DNA from: an uncultured Chlorobiaceae bacterium
GTDB lineage: Bacteria > Bacteroidota > Chlorobiia > Chlorobiales > Chlorobiaceae
Reading direction: 5' to 3'
Length of the DNA stretch: 64,000 bases
Assembly (NCBI GenBank): GCA_903939765.1
Contig: CAJAIK010000126.1
Span: 1-64,000 of the forward strand
Made by a program: the position numbers and the translations under genes. The notes beneath the pieces are model-generated. The model was not told the origin of the DNA, ran no database searches, and saw only the letters and a program-made list of their open reading frames with translations. Within the stretch, counting starts at the first letter, position 1, and each line of letters opens with the position of its first letter. Positions 1 through 10,649 of this stretch are shown in pieces.

Positions 1-1409
1 ATGATTCAATCGAAAACGATACGATCATCAATGGCAAGATCATCAATCGTGTCAAGGGTGGTATGACGGTCTCCCTTTCCGGTGTTGAAGCCTTCCTTCC
101 CGGTTCGCAGATTGATGTCAAGCCGGTTCGTGATTTCGATGCTCTTGTCGGTCAGACCATGGACTTCAGGGTTGTCAAAATCAATCCGGTTACACAGAAT
201 ATTGTTGTCAGTCATAAAGTTATTCTCGAAGAGGCCTATGCCGCACGCCGTGAAGAGATGCTTGCCAATATCAAGGTGGGAATGGTTCTGGAAGGTACAG
301 TCAAGAACATTACCGACTTCGGTATCTTCGTCGATCTTGGCGGTCTTGATGGTCTGGTGCACATCACCGACATCACCTGGGGCAGAATCAACCATCCTTC
401 CGAGGTTGTTGATCTTGACCAGCCGATCAAGGTTGTTGTTGTCGGCTTTGACGAGAACACCAAGAGAGTCTCGCTTGGCATGAAGCAGCTTGAGTCTCAC
501 CCTTGGGAAAATATCGAGATCAAATATCCTGTCAGTTCGAAAGCGCAGGGCCGCGTTGTCTCCATTACCGATTACGGCGCTTTTGTCGAAATCGAGAAGG
601 GCATTGAGGGGCTTGTCCACATCTCAGAGATGAGCTGGACACAGCACATCAAGCATCCGGGTCAGTTTGTCACCCTTGGTCAGGAAGTAGAGTGTGTGAT
701 CCTCAATATCGACAAGGATCATACCAAGCTCTCCCTCTCCATGAAGCGTGTGAATGAGGATCCATGGATTGCCCTCTCTGAAAAATACATTGAAGGCTCT
801 CTCCACAAGGGCAGTGTCAGCAATATCACCGATTTTGGTGTCTTTGTTGAGCTCGAACCCGGTGTTGACGGTCTGGTTCATATTTCTGACCTTTCATGGA
901 CCAAGAAAATCCGCCATCCAAGTGAGCTGGTCAAAAAGAACCAGGAGCTGGAAGTCAAGGTTCTCAAGTTTGACGTCCATGCCCGCCGTATCGCTCTTGG
1001 CCACAAACAGATCAACCAGGATCCCTGGGACGAGTTTGAGCAGAAGTATGCCGTAGGTGCAGAGACTCCGGGTGAGATTTCACAGATCATCGAGAAGGGC
1101 GTTATTGTCATTCTGCCTGGTGATGTTGATGGTTTTGTGCCGGTATCACATCTGCTTCAGGGCGGAGTAAAAGATATTCATTCATCGTTCAGCATCGGCG
1201 ATGCACTGCCTCTTCGTGTCATTGAATTCGACAAGGAGAACAAGCGCATCATTCTTTCCGCGCTTGAATATTTCAAGGACAAGAACAAGGAAGAGATCGA
1301 AGCCTACCTGGCGGCTCATCCCAATGAGAAAAAGGAGATTGAGGCGGCTACGGCTGAACTCGAACCTCCGGTCAAATCCTCCGACAAAAAAGTGAGCGAG
1401 AGAGCGTAA
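1..1409 (+). CDS. rpsA: 30S ribosomal protein S1, 5' partial
   Basis: Ribosomal protein S1 recruits mRNA to the 30S subunit through repeated S1 (OB-fold) domains. The reading frame is open from base 3, so the start codon lies outside the window; 468 residues are visible. One partial S1 domain is followed by four complete ones, recognisable by repeats such as [10 protein letters not shown]...[20 protein letters not shown]...[10 protein letters not shown] and [10 protein letters not shown]...[10 protein letters not shown]. The last domain is divergent ([20 protein letters not shown]), as is usual for S1. The C-terminal tail is charged and rich in Lys and Glu. The gene runs toward era and ends at a bidirectional hairpin terminator 33 bases downstream. 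Confidence 0.97.
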   Translation, partial: DSIENDTIINGKIINRVKGGMTVSLSGVEAFLPGSQIDVKPVRDFDALVGQTMDFRVVKINPVTQNIVVSHKVILEEAYAARREEMLANIKVGMVLEGTVKNITDFGIFVDLGGLDGLVHITDITWGRINHPSEVVDLDQPIKVVVVGFDENTKRVSLGMKQLESHPWENIEIKYPVSSKAQGRVVSITDYGAFVEIEKGIEGLVHISEMSWTQHIKHPGQFVTLGQEVECVILNIDKDHTKLSLSMKRVNEDPWIALSEKYIEGSLHKGSVSNITDFGVFVELEPGVDGLVHISDLSWTKKIRHPSELVKKNQELEVKVLKFDVHARRIALGHKQINQDPWDEFEQKYAVGAETPGEISQIIEKGVIVILPGDVDGFVPVSHLLQGGVKDIHSSFSIGDALPLRVIEFDKENKRIILSALEYFKDKNKEEIEAYLAAHPNEKKEIEAATAELEPPVKSSDKKVSERA

Positions 1410-1442
1410 CAAAAGACACTCTCTCTGGTGACATGCAGTAAC

Positions 1443-1479
1443 AAAAAAAGCCTTCTCTTTATCAGGGAAGGCTTTTTTT
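1443..1479. terminator. bidirectional intrinsic terminator between rpsA and era
   Basis: The stem GCCTTCTC/GGGAAGGC (8 bp, one G-U) has a 7-base loop and is flanked by seven A on the left and seven T on the right. It can therefore end transcription from both convergent genes. Confidence 0.9.
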
Positions 1480-1481
1480 GT

Positions 1482-2399
1482 TCAGTAACCGTAACTTTTC
1501 AGCAGGTTGTTTTTCTTTCGCCAGTCAGGCCTGACCTTGATGAACAGTTCAAGAAACACGGGACGACCAAGCATCTCCTCAATATCTTTGCGTGCCGTCT
1601 GGCCAAGCTTTTTCAGGGCCGTTCCCTTGCTTCCGATCAAAATTTGTTTTTGTGTATCACGCTCAACGATCACGGAGCAGCGGATGAGATCCTTTCTTGT
1701 CGGATCGTTTTCGTGCTGCTCCTTGAACTCGTCAATGACCACTTCAGTCGAGTAGGGTACCTCACGGCCATAGAGCAGAAATATTTTTTCGCGTATGATT
1801 TCACTTACAAAAAAGCGTTCCGGAGCCGTACTGAGTGTATCTTCGGGATAGAGTGGATAGTTGAGAGGAAGGAACGGGCGGATGGCATCGATGAGCTCGG
1901 GGAGGTTGCTCCCTTTCAGCGCTGAAACGGAGAGAACAGCCGCAGGGTTCCAGGTATTCCTGACAAACTCTTCAGCCAGTTTTTGACGCTCAGGGGTGAC
2001 AAGGTCGCACTTGTTGAGCACGGCAATAACCGGTTTTCCTGCTGGTTTCAGCCAGTTATTGAAGAGCTCTTCGGCGAAAAGCCGGTCAAAAAAATCTTTT
2101 TTGCCTGAATAGGGCAGGAGTGCAATGACGACATCAGCATCCTTGAGGGTATCGCGGATAACACCAAGCATCGATTCATGAAGTTTCTGCTGTGGCTTCA
2201 TGATACCCGGCGTATCGAGAAAGATAATCTGGCACTTGTCGTTATGATAGATGCCGGTAATTTTTTTTCTCGTAGTTTGCGGCTTATGTGTTACAATAGA
2301 GAGCTTGTAGTCGAGCAGTTCGTTAAGCAGGGTTGACTTGCCTGCATTGGGCGGTCCGATAATAATCGCAAAACCGCAGGAAAAAGGAGAGGATGCCAT
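1482..2399 (-). CDS. era: GTPase Era
   Basis: Era is an essential GTPase that binds 16S rRNA near its 3' end during 30S assembly. The G motifs are all present: G1 GPPNAGKS, G3 DTPG, G4 NKCD and G5 SALKG. A C-terminal KH domain follows, with the [14 protein letters not shown] loop. The frame is open up to a GTG at 2450, but the Met at 2399 gives [15 protein letters not shown], which lines up with the usual Era N-terminus and gives 305 residues, the normal family length. ATG at 2432 is another option. No strong ribosome binding site separates these choices. It is divergent from rodA and convergent with rpsA. Confidence 0.93.
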   Translation of the reverse strand: MASSPFSCGFAIIIGPPNAGKSTLLNELLDYKLSIVTHKPQTTRKKITGIYHNDKCQIIFLDTPGIMKPQQKLHESMLGVIRDTLKDADVVIALLPYSGKKDFFDRLFAEELFNNWLKPAGKPVIAVLNKCDLVTPERQKLAEEFVRNTWNPAAVLSVSALKGSNLPELIDAIRPFLPLNYPLYPEDTLSTAPERFFVSEIIREKIFLLYGREVPYSTEVVIDEFKEQHENDPTRKDLIRCSVIVERDTQKQILIGSKGTALKKLGQTARKDIEEMLGRPVFLELFIKVRPDWRKKNNLLKSYGY

Positions 2400-2504
2400 G
2401 GAACTTTTTTGTGAAAGGTTCAGTCTGTTCATACAAGTACGGTAGCTCACTATACTAAATTAAGCTCTCTCATGATAATGAAAAAGGGGTAACTCACTAC
2501 TCGA

Positions 2505-3743
2505 ATGGAAAAACAATCCAGTCACGACCCGTGGCTTCTGATTCCGACGGCAGGACTTCTGGTTTTCGGACTGATGGCCATCTACAGCGCAACCAATGGA
2601 TCCGGTGACACTTCACTTTTTTACCGTCAGTTGGCATGGGCTTTTTTTGGCCTTGTTGCGTTGGTGTTTGTCGCCTATAATGATGTTCGTTTTGTCAAGG
2701 ATAACGCCTATATTTTTTACGCTGTCGGGATTCTTCTCCTTGTGGCTGTGCTGATATTTGGTAAAAAAATAGCGGGACAGACCAGTTGGATGAAAATAGG
2801 ATGGTTCAGTTTTCAGCCTTCCGAAATAGCCAAGATAGCCACTATTCTTGCCTTTGCACGATTTCTTGCCGATGATGAAACGGATATCCGTTCAATAAAG
2901 CATCTGCTGATTACTCTGGCGATTCCATTTACCCCCGTTCTGCTCATTATGCTGCAGCCGGATATGGGTACCATGCTGACCTTTTTGCCATTGATCGCCA
3001 CCATGCTTCTTATGGCAGGTTTTGATATCTACATTCTTATGCTGATCGTTTTCCCGATCACGCTTATCGTCTCTGGTTTTTTTAATATTTATTTTATTAT
3101 TGCTCTCGCACTGATCTTTATGATTTTGCTGATGGTGCAGCATAAAAAATTCAACGTTCATCAACTCATTGTTATCGGTTCAGCTCTTGCTGCAAGCCTT
3201 TTTACCCACCGATTTGCCAGTGAAATTCTCAAGCCTCATCAGATCAAAAGGATTCAGACCTTTATTGATCCCATGTCGGATCCCCGGGGAGCAGGATACA
3301 ATGCACTCCAGGCTAAAATAGCCATAGGTTCGGGTGGTTTTTTTGGAAAAGGATTTCTCCAGGGAACGCAGACCCAACTGCGTTTTATTCCTGCCCAGTG
3401 GACTGATTTTATTTTTTGTGTTATTGCCGAAGAGTTCGGTTTTCTTGGCGCAGCACTCTTGATTGCGATGTACCTCACACTGATTCTCAGAATCATCTGG
3501 GCTATTTATTCGATAAACAACAAATTTGTTGACTTGACACTTTCAGGATATGCCTCACTGCTCTTTATCCATGTTTTTGTCAATATCGGGATGACACTTG
3601 GTATTATGCCTGTGATTGGTGTGCCTTTGCCGTTTGTCTCTTATGGCGGCTCCTCCCTGGTCGGCAACATGATCATGGTTGGATTGGCGATGAATTTTTA
3701 TCGCAACAGGAGAAGTCTCGGCTATTCAGTGAGATTGGAGTAA
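2505..3743 (+). CDS. rodA: rod shape-determining protein RodA (SEDS glycosyltransferase)
   Basis: This SEDS-family peptidoglycan polymerase sits in the inner membrane and works with a class B penicillin-binding protein in cell elongation. The 412-residue protein has about ten hydrophobic segments. Conserved SEDS stretches include [13 protein letters not shown], the loop QPDMGT, and the C-terminal [14 protein letters not shown] followed by a basic tail. The pattern fits RodA better than FtsW: it is short, with no N-terminal extension and no division genes nearby. AAAGGGG lies about 15 bases before the ATG. The mtaB gene follows after 40 bases and is probably co-transcribed. Confidence 0.92.
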   Translation: MEKQSSHDPWLLIPTAGLLVFGLMAIYSATNGSGDTSLFYRQLAWAFFGLVALVFVAYNDVRFVKDNAYIFYAVGILLLVAVLIFGKKIAGQTSWMKIGWFSFQPSEIAKIATILAFARFLADDETDIRSIKHLLITLAIPFTPVLLIMLQPDMGTMLTFLPLIATMLLMAGFDIYILMLIVFPITLIVSGFFNIYFIIALALIFMILLMVQHKKFNVHQLIVIGSALAASLFTHRFASEILKPHQIKRIQTFIDPMSDPRGAGYNALQAKIAIGSGGFFGKGFLQGTQTQLRFIPAQWTDFIFCVIAEEFGFLGAALLIAMYLTLILRIIWAIYSINNKFVDLTLSGYASLLFIHVFVNIGMTLGIMPVIGVPLPFVSYGGSSLVGNMIMVGLAMNFYRNRRSLGYSVRLE

Positions 3744-3783
3744 TCGTTTTCCGTTTTGCCAGTGACGGAAAAAAACCGGGAAT

Positions 3784-5145
3784 ATGAAAAAACATACAAA
3801 TAAAAAAGTTGCGGCTGTAACTCTTGGATGTAAACTGAACTATTCGGAAACGTCCGCTATTCTTGATGATTTATGCGGAGAGGGATGGCAACTCTCATCA
3901 ATTGAGGATGGGGCGGATCTTATTGTGATTCATACCTGCGCAGTGACCAAACAGGCTGAACAGAAATGCCGTCAGAAAATCAGGGGGATTATCAAAAAAA
4001 ATCCCGCCAGCCGCATAGCGGTTATTGGCTGTTATTCACAGTTCAATCCAGAGGCGCTCTCTGCAATAGAGGGCATCGATGCCATACTTGGCAGCAACGA
4101 TAAATTTGATATACAGTCATATAATGATGTTACACCTGGCACCATACCGCTTCCTCTTGTCAAGGTCTCACCGGCAGGTACATTTGAGAAAATCTATCCG
4201 GGATATTCACTTCATGCAGCAGACAGTGTGGACAGAACCCGTGCGTTTTTAAAAATCCAGGATGGCTGTGATTACGGATGTTCATACTGTGCGATTCCTC
4301 TTTTCAGAGGCCGATCGCGCTCACTGCCTGCCGCAACTCTTGTCGAGCGGGCCCATCTCCTTGCATTGTCCGGTTACCGGGAGATTGTGCTTACCGGGGT
4401 CAATACGGGCGATTATCGCTCTGGTAGTCTCAAGCTGTGCGATCTTTTACGCAAGCTTGAAGAGGTCAGTGTCAGTCGTATCCGTATCAGTTCCATAGAA
4501 CCTGATATTGTTGATAATGAGCTGATTTCGCTTGTTGCGGGATCAAATAAAATTGCACCTCATTTTCATATTCCCCTTCAAAGCGGATCCGACACTATCC
4601 TCCGGGCCATGCGCCGCCGTTATGATACCGCCCTGTACCGCGACAGGGTACTGCAGTCGGTTCAGCGCATTGCGGATTGCGCCATCGGCGCTGATGTGAT
4701 TGTTGGTTATCCTGGTGAAACAGAGGAGGATTTTATCCTTATGTACCGTTTTCTTGAGCAGCTTCCCCTCGCCTCTCTTCATGTGTTCAGTTGTTCCGTC
4801 CGGCCAGGCACCTCGCTTGCCCGTCAGATTGCAACCGGGGAGCGCAAGCCTGTTGACCCGGTAGAGATAAGGCGTCGCTACAGGGAGCTGACTGAGCTTG
4901 GATTGAGGCTTGAAGCCCATTTCAAGGGTCGTTTTATTGGAAAAGAGTGCAAGGTGCTGTTTGAGCGCTCAAAGCCTGCTGGAAAGGGTATGCTGCAGTG
5001 CAGCGGCTATACGCGCAACTATCTCAAAGTCGCGGTTGCATGCGCCGACCTCCAGCAGCAACAAGCCCTCGTGGGCAAGGAATTGCCGGTATTGATAGAC
5101 TCTCTTGACAAGGATTTGAATTTAAAAGGGATCGTGCTATCTTGA
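3784..5145 (+). CDS. mtaB: tRNA (t6A37) methylthiotransferase MtaB
   Basis: This radical SAM methylthiotransferase converts t6A37 to ms2t6A37 in ANN-decoding tRNAs. The 453 residues show the UPF0004 N-terminal domain with its cluster cysteines (TLGCKLNYSE, HTCAVT, IGCYSQ). The radical SAM CX3CX2C follows in DGCDYGCSYCAIP. A C-terminal TRAM-like region ends the protein. CKLNYSE instead of the MiaB/RimO-type CQMN, together with the overall length, points to the MtaB branch. Sua5 (46916-47872), which makes the t6A precursor, is in the same window but not in the same operon. The apt gene follows almost immediately. Confidence 0.92.
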   Translation: MKKHTNKKVAAVTLGCKLNYSETSAILDDLCGEGWQLSSIEDGADLIVIHTCAVTKQAEQKCRQKIRGIIKKNPASRIAVIGCYSQFNPEALSAIEGIDAILGSNDKFDIQSYNDVTPGTIPLPLVKVSPAGTFEKIYPGYSLHAADSVDRTRAFLKIQDGCDYGCSYCAIPLFRGRSRSLPAATLVERAHLLALSGYREIVLTGVNTGDYRSGSLKLCDLLRKLEEVSVSRIRISSIEPDIVDNELISLVAGSNKIAPHFHIPLQSGSDTILRAMRRRYDTALYRDRVLQSVQRIADCAIGADVIVGYPGETEEDFILMYRFLEQLPLASLHVFSCSVRPGTSLARQIATGERKPVDPVEIRRRYRELTELGLRLEAHFKGRFIGKECKVLFERSKPAGKGMLQCSGYTRNYLKVAVACADLQQQQALVGKELPVLIDSLDKDLNLKGIVLS

Positions 5146-5195
5146 ATTTCAGGACAAACCTTATCTCATCTTATCAACACAATCATTGTCTATCC

Positions 5196-5729
5196 ATGCC
5201 CATTAAATCCCGTATCCGTTCGATTCCCGATTATCCAAAAAAAGGGATTCTTTTTCGTGATATTACCACACTCATCAAGGATCCAGTAGGCTTCAGGCTG
5301 GTTATTGACAGTCTGACACAGCACTATCTGCAGGAGGGAATGGATTTTGATGTCATTGTCGGTATTGAGGCAAGAGGATTTATTATCGGCGGCGCCCTCT
5401 CCTATGCCCTTGGCAAAGGGTTTGTGCCCGTCAGAAAGCCAGGGAAACTGCCTGCAGACGTTGTTTCGCAGGAATACCAGCTTGAGTACGGAAGTGACAA
5501 GATCGAGATTCACGTTGACGCACTTGTTCCGGGCCAAAAGGTTCTTCTTGTTGATGATCTGCTTGCAACCGGCGGCACGGCTCTTGCCGCAGCAGCCCTT
5601 GTTGAAAAAGTAGGAGGAATTGTTGCCGAGATGGCTTTCATTGTGAACCTGCCCGATATCGGAGGTGAGAGAAAACTTCTCGAAAAGGGATACAGTGTAT
5701 ACTCACTTACCGACTTTGAAGGGGAGTAA
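5196..5729 (+). CDS. apt: adenine phosphoribosyltransferase
   Basis: Apt salvages adenine with PRPP to form AMP in the cytoplasm. The PRPP-binding motif is clear (VLLVDDLLATGGTALAA), as is the Apt signature SIPDYPKKGILFRDITTL near the N-terminus. The frame is open from a TTG at 5142 that overlaps the mtaB stop. The ATG at 5196 gives MPIKSRIRSIPDYP and 177 residues, the family norm, so I use it. No good Shine-Dalgarno sequence precedes it. The short distance to mtaB suggests one operon with rodA and mtaB. Confidence 0.93.
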   Translation: MPIKSRIRSIPDYPKKGILFRDITTLIKDPVGFRLVIDSLTQHYLQEGMDFDVIVGIEARGFIIGGALSYALGKGFVPVRKPGKLPADVVSQEYQLEYGSDKIEIHVDALVPGQKVLLVDDLLATGGTALAAAALVEKVGGIVAEMAFIVNLPDIGGERKLLEKGYSVYSLTDFEGE

Positions 5730-5776
5730 CAAGCAGCTCGGTGCAACAAAGCCCTGTTTTCGGCACAACACCACCC

Positions 5777-5800
5777 AAACGGCAGCTCCGGCTGCCGTTT
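5777..5800. terminator. symmetric hairpin between convergent apt and HU genes
   Basis: A perfect 10-bp stem AAACGGCAGC/GCTGCCGTTT closes on the tetraloop TCCG. The A/T tracts are short (three each), but the position between two convergent genes fits a bidirectional terminator. Confidence 0.75.
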
Positions 5801-5843
5801 ATCGTTCACTGGCCCCCTTTTCGCCACTCGCACTATCGACCAT

Positions 5844-6152
5844 CTATTCGCTATCGACTTTCAGGCTTTCACTCACTGCGTGCTTGAACTCTTTTGAAAT
5901 TTTGAATGTCGGTACGTTTTTAGGCTCTACGCTCACCTTTTCACCGGTACGCGGGTTTCTTGCCTGGCGGAAATTCTTATGCCTGATATTGAATGAGCCG
6001 AACCCCCTGATCTCAATACGTTTTCCGGTTTTCAGTGAATCAATGATGCTCTCAAACAGGCAGTCAACCACCGACTCTGTTTCATTCTTTGTCAGGCCTG
6101 TTCTGTGAGCGATAACATTGACAAGATCCGCTTTTGTGGTTGTTTTTCCCAT
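5844..6152 (-). CDS. HU/IHF-family DNA-binding protein
   Basis: This small nucleoid protein bends DNA as a dimer. The 102 residues match the HU/IHF fold throughout: MGKTTTKADLVNVIAHRTGL at the start, the RIEIRGFGSFNIR core, and the beta-arm RNPRTGEKVSVEPKNVPTFK. The arm sequence RNPRTGE is shared by HU and IHF subunits, so I do not separate them. A short acidic tail (SLKVDSE) ends the protein. It stands alone, convergent with apt and downstream of the TauE/ftsH pair on the same strand. Confidence 0.93.
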   Translation of the reverse strand: MGKTTTKADLVNVIAHRTGLTKNETESVVDCLFESIIDSLKTGKRIEIRGFGSFNIRHKNFRQARNPRTGEKVSVEPKNVPTFKISKEFKHAVSESLKVDSE

Positions 6153-6188
6153 GGTAAGAAATGGCTTGGGTTACTGTGAAGTATATAC

Positions 6189-6563
6189 TTATTTAAACCA
6201 AAGATGAAGAGCGACAATTCCCATAAAAACAGCAAAAGCTTTACGGAGCATCTCACCCGAAAGATGTGTTGCAATTTTTGCACCAAAATAGGCCCCCCCA
6301 AAGAGCCCGGCGGCAATAACAAGGCCAATCCAGATGTTCCCGGCAGAAATTTTTCCGGCGCGATAATACTCCAGTATACCCAGAAAACCTACCGGCAGAA
6401 GCAGTGCCATCAGCGATGTTGCAATGGCGCTCTGCTGCGTCATCCCGAAGAGCAGCACCAGGGCAGGAACAATAATGATGCCTCCACCAACACCAAACAG
6501 ACCTGACAGAAGGCCAGCCGCAACGCCGACAACAAGCAATCCAATGAGCTGAACGGGATTCAT
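6189..6563 (-). CDS. half-length TauE/SafE (DUF81) membrane protein
   Basis: This is probably a membrane permease of the TauE/SafE family, whose members are linked to export of sulfite or other sulfonates and anions. Only 124 residues are present with about four membrane segments, roughly half of a full TauE protein. The typical repeat motif GLLSGLFGVGGGIIIVPAL and the second half-motif GGAYFGAKIA are present. Such half-size members are thought to dimerise. The frame extends to 6614, but the ATG at 6563 has GGATAAGAG just before it and lies 5 bases after the ftsH stop. Translational coupling with ftsH is therefore likely. The substrate is unknown; sulfur-oxidising metabolism makes a sulfur anion plausible, by inference only. 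Confidence 0.82.
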   Translation of the reverse strand: MNPVQLIGLLVVGVAAGLLSGLFGVGGGIIIVPALVLLFGMTQQSAIATSLMALLLPVGFLGILEYYRAGKISAGNIWIGLVIAAGLFGGAYFGAKIATHLSGEMLRKAFAVFMGIVALHLWFK

Positions 6564-6567
6564 GCTC

Positions 6568-8565
6568 TTATCCCGGCCATGCTGCAGAAGGGGATGAAGC
6601 CGCTTGCTGCTCATACTCTGTAATCTCTTTTATCTCCATTGCATTGAGTGACTCTTTTTCGATAAGAATTTCGGCAAGGCGATGCAGCACTGCGTTTTTT
6701 TCCCTGAGAATGGTCTTTGCATTTTCCATGCATGCCATAATAATACGGCGAACCTCAACATCAATCTGCAGGGCAGTCTCCTCACTGTACTCGCGAATAT
6801 GGGAGTAATCCTTTCCAAGAAATACCTCCTTGTGGCTGTCGCCATAGTTGATTGGGCCGAGTATTTCACTCATTCCCCACTGTCGCACCATTCGTCGTGC
6901 CAGATCGGTAGCCTTTTCAATATCGTTTGCCGCGCCGGTACTAATCTCACTGAATACAAGCTCTTCGGCAACCCGGCCTCCCAGTGCATAGGTAATCATG
7001 GCAAGCAGATACTCCCTGTTATGGGTATAGCGATCCTCAAGCGGCAGGTAGGCGGTAAGCCCGAGACTCCGTCCCCTTGGAATAATGGTCACCTTGTGAA
7101 TCGGATCTGACCCTCTGGTATACATTGAAACCAGCACATGACCCGCTTCGTGATAGGCCGTCAGCTTTTTCTGCTCATCGGAAATGAACATGCTTTTTCT
7201 TTCCGGGCCCATCAATATCTTGTCGCGCGCCTGCTCAAAATTATTCGCTGTAATAAGCTCCTGCCCATTGCGTGCTGCAAGCAGTGCCGCTTCATTGACA
7301 AGATTGGCCAAATCAGCGCCGGAGAATCCAGGAGAGCTTTTTGCGAGCACATTGATATCGACACTCCCGTCAAGAGGTGTATTTTTTGTATGGATTTTCA
7401 GAATAGCCTCTCGACCGCGAATATCAGGTTTGTCGATGGTGATCTGGCGATCAAAGCGGCCCGGTCGCAGCAACGCCGTATCAAGCACATCAGGGCGGTT
7501 TGTTGCTGCAATCAGGATCACATTCTCATTTGTGGTAAAACCATCCATTTCAACAAGCAGTTGGTTCAGCGTCTGCTCCCGTTCATCATGCCCGCCACCA
7601 AGTCCGGCACCCCGGCTTCGTCCGACCGCGTCAATTTCATCGATAAAGACGATGCAGGGCGAATTCTTCTTGGCCTGTTCAAAAAGATCCCGCACCCTTG
7701 CCGCACCGACGCCGACAAACATTTCAACAAAATCCGCGCCTGAAATGGAGAAAAAAGGAACCTTTGCCTCTCCGGCGATCGCTTTGGCAAGCAGGGTTTT
7801 ACCCGTGCCGGGTGGCCCGAGAAGCAACACTCCTTTTGGGATTTTTCCACCAATTTTCTGGAATTTTTCAGGATTCGTGAGAAACTCTACCGTTTCCTGC
7901 AACTCCTCAACCGCCTCGTCAACACCAGCTACATCCTTGAACGTTATTTTAACCTCAAATTCGCTCACCATTTTGGCGCGACTTTTACCAAAGCTGAAAA
8001 TATTTTTTTGCTGGTTCCCGTTCTGACTGCCCATTCGCCGGACAAGAAAAAAATAGAGGAGACCAAAAATAATCCATGGGGCGAAGAGCACAAAAAAGGT
8101 GTTCAGGCCGCTCGTACCCTCCTCAATCTTGAGCTGTATCCCTTTTTCTGCCAACATGTCTGCCTGCTCCAGGCTGAACGAGGGTACCCTCACAGCAAAG
8201 TGATCACCCTGCACCTTTGTTTTATTGATCAACTGCAGTTGGGTCGAAGCGTTAAGCGTTCCGTTCAGGATTGCTGATTTATCTTCGAACGTTTTCACCC
8301 TCACCTCGGTAACGAGGTTTTTCGAAAGTATGGATTTATACTCGTTATAGGTAATTTCAGGGGTGTCGGTTCCGGAAAAAAATCTCTGAAACATAAAGAG
8401 CATAAAGAGCCCCGCAATCAGAAAAATAAGAAAGCCGGGAATCTTGCCCTGTGCACCTCCTCCCCCTCCCTGAAACCATCCGGAGTTACGCTCCTCTTCA
8501 TTCACCGGTTTGAATTTATTGCGGGAAGCATCTTTTCCTGACTTCTTTACGGGATTTTCAGGCAT
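6568..8565 (-). CDS. ftsH: ATP-dependent zinc metalloprotease FtsH
   Basis: FtsH is a membrane-anchored AAA+ protease that removes damaged membrane proteins and selected regulators. The 665 residues contain a glycine-rich N-terminal stretch and two membrane segments around a periplasmic domain. The AAA module has Walker A GPPGTGKT (about residue 258), Walker [12 protein letters not shown] and the second region of homology ATNRPDVLD. The zinc site HEAGH lies near residue 472. The ATG at 8565 ([10 protein letters not shown]) is preferred; the frame extends upstream to 8643, but that stretch is AT-rich and looks non-coding. The short TauE-like gene follows directly. Confidence 0.95.
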   Translation of the reverse strand: MPENPVKKSGKDASRNKFKPVNEEERNSGWFQGGGGGAQGKIPGFLIFLIAGLFMLFMFQRFFSGTDTPEITYNEYKSILSKNLVTEVRVKTFEDKSAILNGTLNASTQLQLINKTKVQGDHFAVRVPSFSLEQADMLAEKGIQLKIEEGTSGLNTFFVLFAPWIIFGLLYFFLVRRMGSQNGNQQKNIFSFGKSRAKMVSEFEVKITFKDVAGVDEAVEELQETVEFLTNPEKFQKIGGKIPKGVLLLGPPGTGKTLLAKAIAGEAKVPFFSISGADFVEMFVGVGAARVRDLFEQAKKNSPCIVFIDEIDAVGRSRGAGLGGGHDEREQTLNQLLVEMDGFTTNENVILIAATNRPDVLDTALLRPGRFDRQITIDKPDIRGREAILKIHTKNTPLDGSVDINVLAKSSPGFSGADLANLVNEAALLAARNGQELITANNFEQARDKILMGPERKSMFISDEQKKLTAYHEAGHVLVSMYTRGSDPIHKVTIIPRGRSLGLTAYLPLEDRYTHNREYLLAMITYALGGRVAEELVFSEISTGAANDIEKATDLARRMVRQWGMSEILGPINYGDSHKEVFLGKDYSHIREYSEETALQIDVEVRRIIMACMENAKTILREKNAVLHRLAEILIEKESLNAMEIKEITEYEQQAASSPSAAWPG

Positions 8566-8816
8566 AAAACAGACTGAATGATGATATAAAATGTAACTTG
8601 CTATCTTGAAAGTAATTAAATTTAAAACGACAATCGAAAACAAAAAGTTTATTTACAATCTTTCATTGACCGAAAAGTTTTCTCCTTTACATCCACAGAA
8701 TTCAAGACTTTCGGGTTAATCTTTTATCTTATGACTTGAAAGCAGCGAGTTTTTTTTAAATTCACAGCTCTTGCGAAAGTTGCCTGTCAAAAACAATTAA
8801 CAGTACGACGCTTATT

Positions 8817-10325
8817 ATGGTTGGTCAAAGGGTTAGAACCAGGTTTGCACCTTCTCCAACAGGATATTTACATGTCGGTGGTCTGAGAACCGCCTTGTAT
8901 AACTACCTGTTTGCAAAAAAAATGCATGGAGAATTCATTATCAGGATTGAAGACACTGATCAAACAAGGAAGGTTGAGGGGGCGCAGCAGAATCTTGTCA
9001 AGTCCCTCGAATGGGCAGGGATTGTGGCTGATGAAAGTCCTGAAAAAGGCGGAAATTTCGGTCCCTATGTCCAGTCCGAAAGGCTTGATATCTATGCCCG
9101 CTATTGTCAGCAACTGCTTGACGACCAGCACGCCTACTACTGTTTTGCCTCGCATGAGGAGCTTGAGGAAAACCGCCAGCTTCAGATAAAGCAGGGGCTT
9201 CAGCCGAAATACAACAGGAAATGGCTGCCTGAAGAGATGGGTGGCTCCATGCCTCCAAGTGCCATAAGAAAAAAACTTGACGAGGGTGGCCCCTATGTCA
9301 TCCGCATGAAAGTGCCCGATTACGTTTCAGTCTGGTTTGAGGATATTATCAGAGGCCCCGTTGAATTTGATTCAGCGACCATTGATGATCAAGTGTTGAT
9401 GAAATCCGATGGATTTCCAACCTATCATTTTGCCAGTGTCATCGATGACCACCTGATGGAGTTTACCCACATTATCCGTGGAGAGGAGTGGCTCTCCTCC
9501 ATGCCCAAACACCTTCTCCTCTATGAGTTTTTCGGCTGGGAGCCTCCAAAGGTTGCCCATCTGCCGCTTTTGCTTAATGCTGATCGCTCAAAACTGAGCA
9601 AACGCCAGGGCGACGTTGCCGTCGAAGATTACATCCGCAAGGGGTACAGCAGTGATGCAATCATCAATTTTGTAGCCATGCTTGGCTGGAACGAAGGAGA
9701 GGGGAGCCAGCAGGAGGTCTACAGCATGGAGCAACTGATTGAGAAATTTTCGCTCGAGCGGGTTGGCAAAGCCGGTGCCGTTTTCAATATCGACAAACTC
9801 AACTGGCTCGAAAAACAGTATATCAAGAGCCGGCCTACCGAGAATCTTGTTGCGGTCATAAAGCCGATTCTTCTTGCCGAGCTTGAGCTTAAAGAGTCGC
9901 TGATGCCCCCGGAGGTAATTACCAGTGATGCTTATCTCGCAAACGTCATAGAGCTGATGCGCGAGCGTGTTGGATTTGAGCATGAATTTGTCTCCTTCTC
10001 CTCCTACTTCTTTTTTGAGCCAGCGACCTATGATGAGGAGGCTGTCAAGAAACGCTGGATGGCTGACACCAATGCTCTTCTTCGTGAGTTTACCGACATT
10101 CTGTACTCTCTTGAAGAGTTCACTGCCGACAATATTGAGGTAAAACTCAAGGAGTTTGTTGCTCCAAAGGGCCTTAAAGCGGCGGCTCTCATTCACCCTT
10201 TGCGGATCGTTGCTTCCGGTGTGAGTTTCGGGCCGAGCCTCTATCACATGCTCGAAGTACTCGGAAAGGAGACGGTACTCCGTCGTATCCTCAAGGGAAT
10301 TGAGCATATTGATGTTCCCTCTTAG
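8817..10325 (+). CDS. gltX: glutamyl-tRNA synthetase
   Basis: A class I aminoacyl-tRNA synthetase that charges tRNA-Glu. In this lineage the product also feeds tetrapyrrole synthesis by the C5 pathway, so it matters for bacteriochlorophyll supply (established for bacteria with the C5 route). The HIGH-type motif is in [20 protein letters not shown] and the KMSKS-type motif is [12 protein letters not shown]. The 502 residues are a normal length, with a helical C-terminal anticodon-binding region. It is divergent from ftsH across a 251-base gap and ends at a strong terminator. Confidence 0.95.
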   Translation: MVGQRVRTRFAPSPTGYLHVGGLRTALYNYLFAKKMHGEFIIRIEDTDQTRKVEGAQQNLVKSLEWAGIVADESPEKGGNFGPYVQSERLDIYARYCQQLLDDQHAYYCFASHEELEENRQLQIKQGLQPKYNRKWLPEEMGGSMPPSAIRKKLDEGGPYVIRMKVPDYVSVWFEDIIRGPVEFDSATIDDQVLMKSDGFPTYHFASVIDDHLMEFTHIIRGEEWLSSMPKHLLLYEFFGWEPPKVAHLPLLLNADRSKLSKRQGDVAVEDYIRKGYSSDAIINFVAMLGWNEGEGSQQEVYSMEQLIEKFSLERVGKAGAVFNIDKLNWLEKQYIKSRPTENLVAVIKPILLAELELKESLMPPEVITSDAYLANVIELMRERVGFEHEFVSFSSYFFFEPATYDEEAVKKRWMADTNALLREFTDILYSLEEFTADNIEVKLKEFVAPKGLKAAALIHPLRIVASGVSFGPSLYHMLEVLGKETVLRRILKGIEHIDVPS

Positions 10326-10339
10326 CACAGGCATGAGGA

Positions 10340-10380
10340 GCAGGGAGCAGACATGCAAATGCTCCCTGCGGTTGTTTTTT
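10340..10380 (+). terminator. intrinsic terminator after gltX
   Basis: A perfect 10-bp stem GCAGGGAGCA/TGCTCCCTGC with a 10-base loop is followed by GTTG and a run of T. It separates gltX from the tRNA-Phe transcription unit. Confidence 0.9.
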
Positions 10381-10422
10381 CTTTTGAAGTGAAAGAATTA
10401 TTCCTATATTTTGCCTCTTGAT

Positions 10423-10495
10423 GGACAGATAGCTCAGTTGGTAGAGCAAAGGACTGAAAATCCTTGTGTCGTGGGTTCGATTCCCTCTCTGTCCA
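10423..10495 (+). tRNA. tRNA-Phe (GAA)
   Basis: The 73-base cloverleaf has acceptor stem GGACAGA/TCTGTCC with discriminator A. Its D arm is GCTCAGTTGGTAGAGC. The anticodon arm AGGACTGAAAATCCT puts GAA at 34-36, and the T arm contains GTTCGATTC. The 3' CCA is not encoded (CAC follows the discriminator), so it must be added after transcription. Confidence 0.97.
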
Positions 10496-10649
10496 CACCG
10501 ATGTAACTGAAACGCTTTTTTTGCTGCGACGGTTGCACAATACTTTCTCCGCCTCTTTATTCCTGTTCAATCCACATTACCTGACTCTGCCTCTCTTATG
10601 CAAGGTATCCTGTAATGCTCTTCGTGTTTGAACATCACCAACCGATAGC

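Noticed and set aside
10322-10570. 82-codon minus-strand frame over the tRNA-Phe gene
   Set aside because: It contains TERESNPRHKDFQSFALPTE, the well-known false protein made by translating the antisense strand of a tRNA gene.
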